Source: Russula earlei
Lineage: Eukaryota; Basidiomycota; Agaricomycetes; Russulales; Russulaceae
DNA: 64,000 nt
Reading direction: 5' to 3'
Assembly (NCBI GenBank): GCA_025769875.1
Contig: JAGFNK010000077.1
Span: 62,001-126,000 of the forward strand
Shown here: positions 59,890 to 64,000 of the stretch, piece after piece
Position numbering within the stretch: position 1 is the first letter of the stretch
Layout: the number at the start of each line of letters is the position of its first letter
Position numbers and translations under genes: made by a program
The notes under the pieces: generated by a model
Told to the model about the DNA's origin: nothing
Seen by the model: only the letters and a program-made list of their open reading frames with translations
Databases searched by the model: none

Positions 59890-62800
59890 ATGGCCACGCT
59901 TGATGACAGGCCATTCTCAAAGAACTACAGGTAATCGCGCCCTCCGTTGGCATCTCATCGCCCTCGACCTCACACATGTGCGCAGTGGCATTCTGAGTCA
60001 ATCCGTGATCGCTATATGCATTGCCGGAGTATGCATTTTATCTCACGAGTTCATGAAGCGAAAGCGACGCGGCGGTACGGTCCAAGGTCTGGGCAGTGTT
60101 GAGTCTTGGGAATTCGGATAGTGCGTTTCCCTCAGTTCGCTATCAAATGTCGTGAGTTGAGACACACCGTCAGCTTGTATCAGGGCAGATCTTGGGCAAA
60201 GTGCATCCTCATCCCAGCCTTTACCATTTCCTTCCTCACATCACATTCATAGAAATCCATCCCCACCTATCTCGCAAGGATGGCCTCTCTCTTGGGCCAA
60301 GCAGGCCATCAACTTCCCCGAGGATAAGCTCAACGAACTCAGGGGTCTTGATGCAGCCGTTTATTCGCTTTTTTTGAGAGCTTGCAGTAAGTCCCTCTTT
60401 CGCTTCGATACCTTGTAGGTCATGTCACCTCCCCCAGCATGGTTTGTTCTGCTGCATACATTTACTACAGTCCCAGTACTTCTCCCAATCCATCTTCACT
60501 TTTCGGACGGTTCGGCCTCCCCGCGCTCTATGACGCGTGCATCTATTTCGTCCCTGGTTGGAAGCAGAGAAGGGACAAGGCTTCTTTGGATACACATCAC
60601 CATTCTCTTCTACATCACTTTATCTTGGATTGCGACTCTGATTTGGATCTGTAGAGGTGCGTTTCGTTATCGCCAGGCAGAAATTCGACGCGTCGCAGAT
60701 AGCCGTGCCTCCGCTCCTCAACTACAGACAGACTCGCTGTATCACCCGCACCCCCATCCACGATACCGTTTCCTGTCTCTTCCCATACTCGATAACGATC
60801 GATCGAATCGCGGTCTCCGCTCACGTACAGTCATGGTTACAAACGTGCCCGTGCACTTGCGTTCCGAGAAAGAACTCACAGACTATTTCGAGTATCACCT
60901 TGCGCGACCTTCTGTCGTCCATGCAGTGGCTCTCCCTTTTCGGTTCAGCTTCTTTAGCAAGCTCACAGCATTTCTATACAATCGCGCTAGGCAAGTCCTC
61001 GAGCACAGGCATCATTTGCATCGCGCTGGGACATCTTTAGAAGATGGCATAAAGGGAGCGCTTGATTCCGGCACGAACAAAGCTCCAGTTATCGTGCGCG
61101 TTGTTATCTGTCGGAAGATGACAGAACTTGCTTCCCTACTCGAACGACGTGAAGCAATGCTGCAGAGTTTGGAGGCCGCACATGTGACCCTGGCGAATAA
61201 GGTCTTGAATGTAGTCAAGCAAGAGTTGGACAGGCGCGAGCGTTGTCATGTTCCGGAAAAGCGAGGCTTTAGCTTTTTCAAAAGACGAGAGGGTGAAGAG
61301 ATGACACTTGACGCGGTTGGGGATGACGAAGTTAAGGAGCGGGTTGTTCGTACCCTGCGACCCTTTGTAGATGAGTTCGGACTTCGCTCTGGGACCGCTT
61401 TGGAGAGTAAGTATTTTCTGCTACATCTATACGTGCACTGATCATAGGTTGCAGACCAGCCGCATTTCTCAGACCGGGATCGCGAAACAGTCTGGGAAGC
61501 TTTGCACTCTCTACCACGGACTGCTCTTGATGGATACCAACCGCTTACCCAGCTCTCTTTCTTCCGTGGACACACCGTGCCGGAGATCGACTACCTCACT
61601 GCGAAACTCAATCTCTTGACCAGCCTCATCACTGAAAGTCGAGCCCGGGCTATTGAACATTATACGCCCGTATCTACGGCTTTCGTTACCTTTTCAAATC
61701 CAATGGACGCAAGGCGGGCATGTCGATATTTGGCATCACATCCGGATAATCCGATCAACTGCATTGTGCAGATGGCACCAGGTTTTGAGGACTTAGATTG
61801 GACAAGGATTATGAAGTCTACTTTCAAAGCTGAGGTAAGGGTGCGAAATGGTTAAGACAAGCGTTAACTACGCCCTGCAGTTCATCAAGGATTGGGTTGT
61901 CCACGTCGGAATTTGGTTTGTCTGAAGCTCTAAGACTGCATAAACATTATTTGGCCAACATGGCATACAGGGTATTCACTCTTTCGTGGCTTTTCCCGGT
62001 ATCACTGTTCGTTGGGCTAGTTTCTATTCGAAATATCAGTGCATACTGGCCCACCCTCGTATAAATGTTTCTCAGTCTCCATTTGTCGATCTAATGGATG
62101 TTTGTTCGTGCAGGCCAATTATCTTGCTGGCCATCCATGGGCGGAGCAACTTTTGGAGTCGCTCATCCCCACTATCCTTGTCTCGCTGCTCGCGCTTCTT
62201 ATACCACTCCTCCTCCTCCTCATTGCGAAGAAGGCTCATAACCATTGTCACCCTTTCCGCTCTACATGATCACATCATGACACGCTACTACAAATTCTTG
62301 ATTGTCAATGTTCTGGTGTTTTTCTGCATTGGGACTGCTGCTTTGCAAAGTTTCCTAGTAGGTTTGTCCACCAAACAAGCAAACAGGAATGCGCTGCATA
62401 TTTTGGCGGACAGTTTCCCATCGGCCGGACCATTTTACGTTGGATGGCGTACGTGCTATTAATTTCAATCTATTGTATCCCTAATGTATGGGTAGTGATT
62501 TTTACGACCGCCATTCATGGAGGGGTGGAAATTGCTCTTCGTAAGTCACTCACTCCTCGAAGTGATCCTCTCTGATGATTCGCATCTTCATTGACAGTTG
62601 GGGTGAGTGCAAATCCAGCACGATTCTCGTAATCTGACCATAATACGCTGCTTAGTTGCCATTGATAATGTATCCGGCTGTGAAACGCTCAATCACACCA
62701 CGAAAAAGAAATATTGGCATCCGTCCCAGGACGTTTAATTATTATTGTATGCCTGCGCTCGTCACCGCGAAGGGCGACTTACCAATTGTTTCTGAGATTG

Positions 62801-64000
62801 GCTTCCTAATCACTTACTCGTGACCCATGTTCTTTTCGTCTTCGCTGTGCTGAACCCGCTGGTCATACCGTTTGGGCTACTTTACTTTACTATCGAACGA
62901 AGTGCGGATCCCTGCGCTGCGCCAACAACCACACGCTGACGTCGTTTCCCCAGTCATCGTCAAAAATCAATTTCTGCATGTATATGCAAAGCATTATGAA
63001 GAGAATGGCCAGACGATTTTGATTCGGATCGTTCGATATTCTCTGGATGGTACGCTTTTCTCCACCTGAGGACGGGATGGGGTTCTAACGAAGGTGCTGA
63101 TAGGACTTATGCTTGCTCAAGTGCGTAGTAAGATCTAATCAGTCAGATGTTCATTGATCCTTTGTTTTAGTCTGTCTTTCTTGCTTATATGGCAGTTTTA
63201 AGAAAGGAGGCCAACGTCGTTGTGGCGGCCATACTTATTGCTTTGACTGCTCTGACAAAAATAATGTAGGTCCGAATCCGAACGCTATGAAAAAGTGTAT
63301 GCTAAAGTGTCCTCCAGCACGACACGTGTCTGCTGCTCAAAGTTTGAGCGTGACGATCTCAATGAAGCTATGGTCACTTGTGAACTTCAGCCCAGCCAAC
63401 CTCGCAATGTCGAAGCACAACATCCTTCATCTGATGATGGTCAGAAGATTAGTACCGCAGGCGTCGGGAATGGTCCCGCCAGGCACTCACGGATCCGGGA
63501 AATATGGCGAGTTCTTCGAATTTTTCCATTCAATTATGCAACTTCCCCATCTCGCACGCATCACAATGCGCAACGTCCCCCGATTCCATTTGAGACTTCG
63601 TGTATGCACTCCCCGCCTGTTGGGGACGAATCGCCACAAGCTCCAGTGCATTGTGAAGAAGCATTTACACGTGATGTCAAATTAAAAAACGATATGCCGA
63701 AACCTCACAGTGCTTTGGTGTCACCTCGTCCTCCTCATCCAAGGTGGAACGATGAACCAGACCCCGATCATCCCTACGACAATCCCTATTATACCAAGCA
63801 AATCGGGAACAGTTTGTGGCTGCCACGAAATCCATGCGGTTTACTGGACCTAGATGACACTGTCGATCTCAGCAAAGCCCTCACTTCTTCAAAAAGGTCT
63901 GGTGTTCTCGGATCGTGGATTGTCGGTCCACGGCACCTACCATCCGACTCCCAATCGCTGCCCTTGGAACGCTCGCCAGCCAGCGTGCCCAGTGTGGAGA
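59890..64000 (+). CDS. CSC1/OSCA-like osmosensitive calcium channel (runs off right edge)
   Basis: Member of the CSC1/OSCA/TMEM63 family of cation channels gated by osmotic or membrane stress. Start ATG 59890 (MATLDDRPFSKNYR) is joined by a 54-nt intron to SGILSQSVIAICIAGVCIL, the first membrane segment. Then WPLSWAKQAINFPEDKLNEL, TWFVLLHTFTTVPVLLPIH, the cytosolic region with VMVTNVPVHLRSEKELTDYF and STAFVTFSNPMDARRACRYL, and the channel core: FIKDWVVHVGIW, LSWLFPVSLFVGLVSI, ALLIPLLLLLIAKKAH, MTRYYKFLIVNVLVFF, AGPFYVGW, FVFAVLNPLVIPFGLLYF and QFLHVYAKHYEENGQ. The C-terminus has the family block GNSLWLPRNPCGLLDLDDTV and stays open to the edge. Frame break: an extra A at 62240. A 5-nt microexon lies at 62598-62602. 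Confidence 0.9.
62598..62602 (+). other. 5-nt microexon (TTGGG) of the CSC1-like gene
   Basis: Needed to join IAL plus C (exon ending 62540) to LPLIMYP (exon from about 62657) as IAL-LG-LPLIMYP. The flanking introns start GTAAGT and GTGAGT and end CAG and TAG. Confidence 0.7.

Noticed and set aside
63260..63330. Stop codon (TAG) in the CSC1-like gene after ALTKIM
   Set aside because: It lies in a 51-nt intron starting GTAGGT; splicing gives TKIITTRVCCSKFERDD.

Overview
The window looks like nuclear DNA from a filamentous basidiomycete, most likely an Agaricomycete. Genes are dense and lie on both strands. They are cut by many short introns of about 48-60 nt with GT...AG ends. The protein set fits this: RanGAP with an acidic tail, Mob1, a DUF3605 protein, a Pex23/24/30-type dysferlin-domain peroxin, Prp38, NDUFS4, Cox17, a CSC1 channel, a non-reducing polyketide synthase and a two-domain aromatic amino acid decarboxylase. 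I saw no rRNA, tRNA, CRISPR array or bacterial-type operon.

Layout, left to right. 1-7269 (-): the N-terminal half of Midasin/Rea1 (MDN1) with all six AAA+ Walker A motifs; it runs off the left edge. 8382-12008 (+): PLP-dependent decarboxylase with an extra C-terminal domain. 12514-13754 (+): RanGAP1. 13914-14600 (-): unassigned helical protein. 15462-16570 (+): DUF3605/GIG1-like protein, solved in five exons. 16.6-20.3 kb: no gene, one long hairpin. 20347-21380 (-): MOB1, five exons. 21897-24220 (-): CENP-B/pogo-type DDE transposase with a SAP-like C-terminus. 24.2-25.9 kb: no gene. 25889-28659 (-): transcription factor with two C2H2 fingers and a Zn2Cys6 cluster. 28.7-33.4 kb: no gene. 33375-40016 (+): non-reducing polyketide synthase (SAT-KS-AT-PT-ACP-TE). 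41927-45025 (+): amino acid permease. 45714-47283 (-): peroxin. 47414-48593 (+): conserved hypothetical. 48923-50128 (+): RING protein. 50805-52727 (-): tRNA dimethylallyltransferase. 52850-53867 (-): PRP38. 54164-56395 (+): aspartic protease. 56537-57302 (+): NDUFS4. 57719-58128 (-): COX17. 58608-59126 (-): weak hypothetical. 59890 to the right edge (+): CSC1/OSCA-like channel.

The genes do not form one pathway. Most are housekeeping genes (ribosome assembly, nuclear transport, mitotic exit, splicing, tRNA modification, respiration, peroxisomes), broken up by a transposon and gene-free blocks. The polyketide synthase and the decarboxylase are the only specialised-metabolism genes, and neither sits in a convincing cluster.

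The most striking pattern is about 25 single-base frameshifts inside conserved coding sequence, nearly all of them one extra base. They occur in MDN1 (about 14), the PKS (5 or 6), the decarboxylase, the permease, the tRNA modifier, PRP38 and CSC1. Other genes read through cleanly. Because essential genes are hit and the bias is to insertions, uncorrected sequencing errors look more likely than gene decay, but this matters for every product call here. Also worth noting are two 5-nt microexons and three GC-AG introns.
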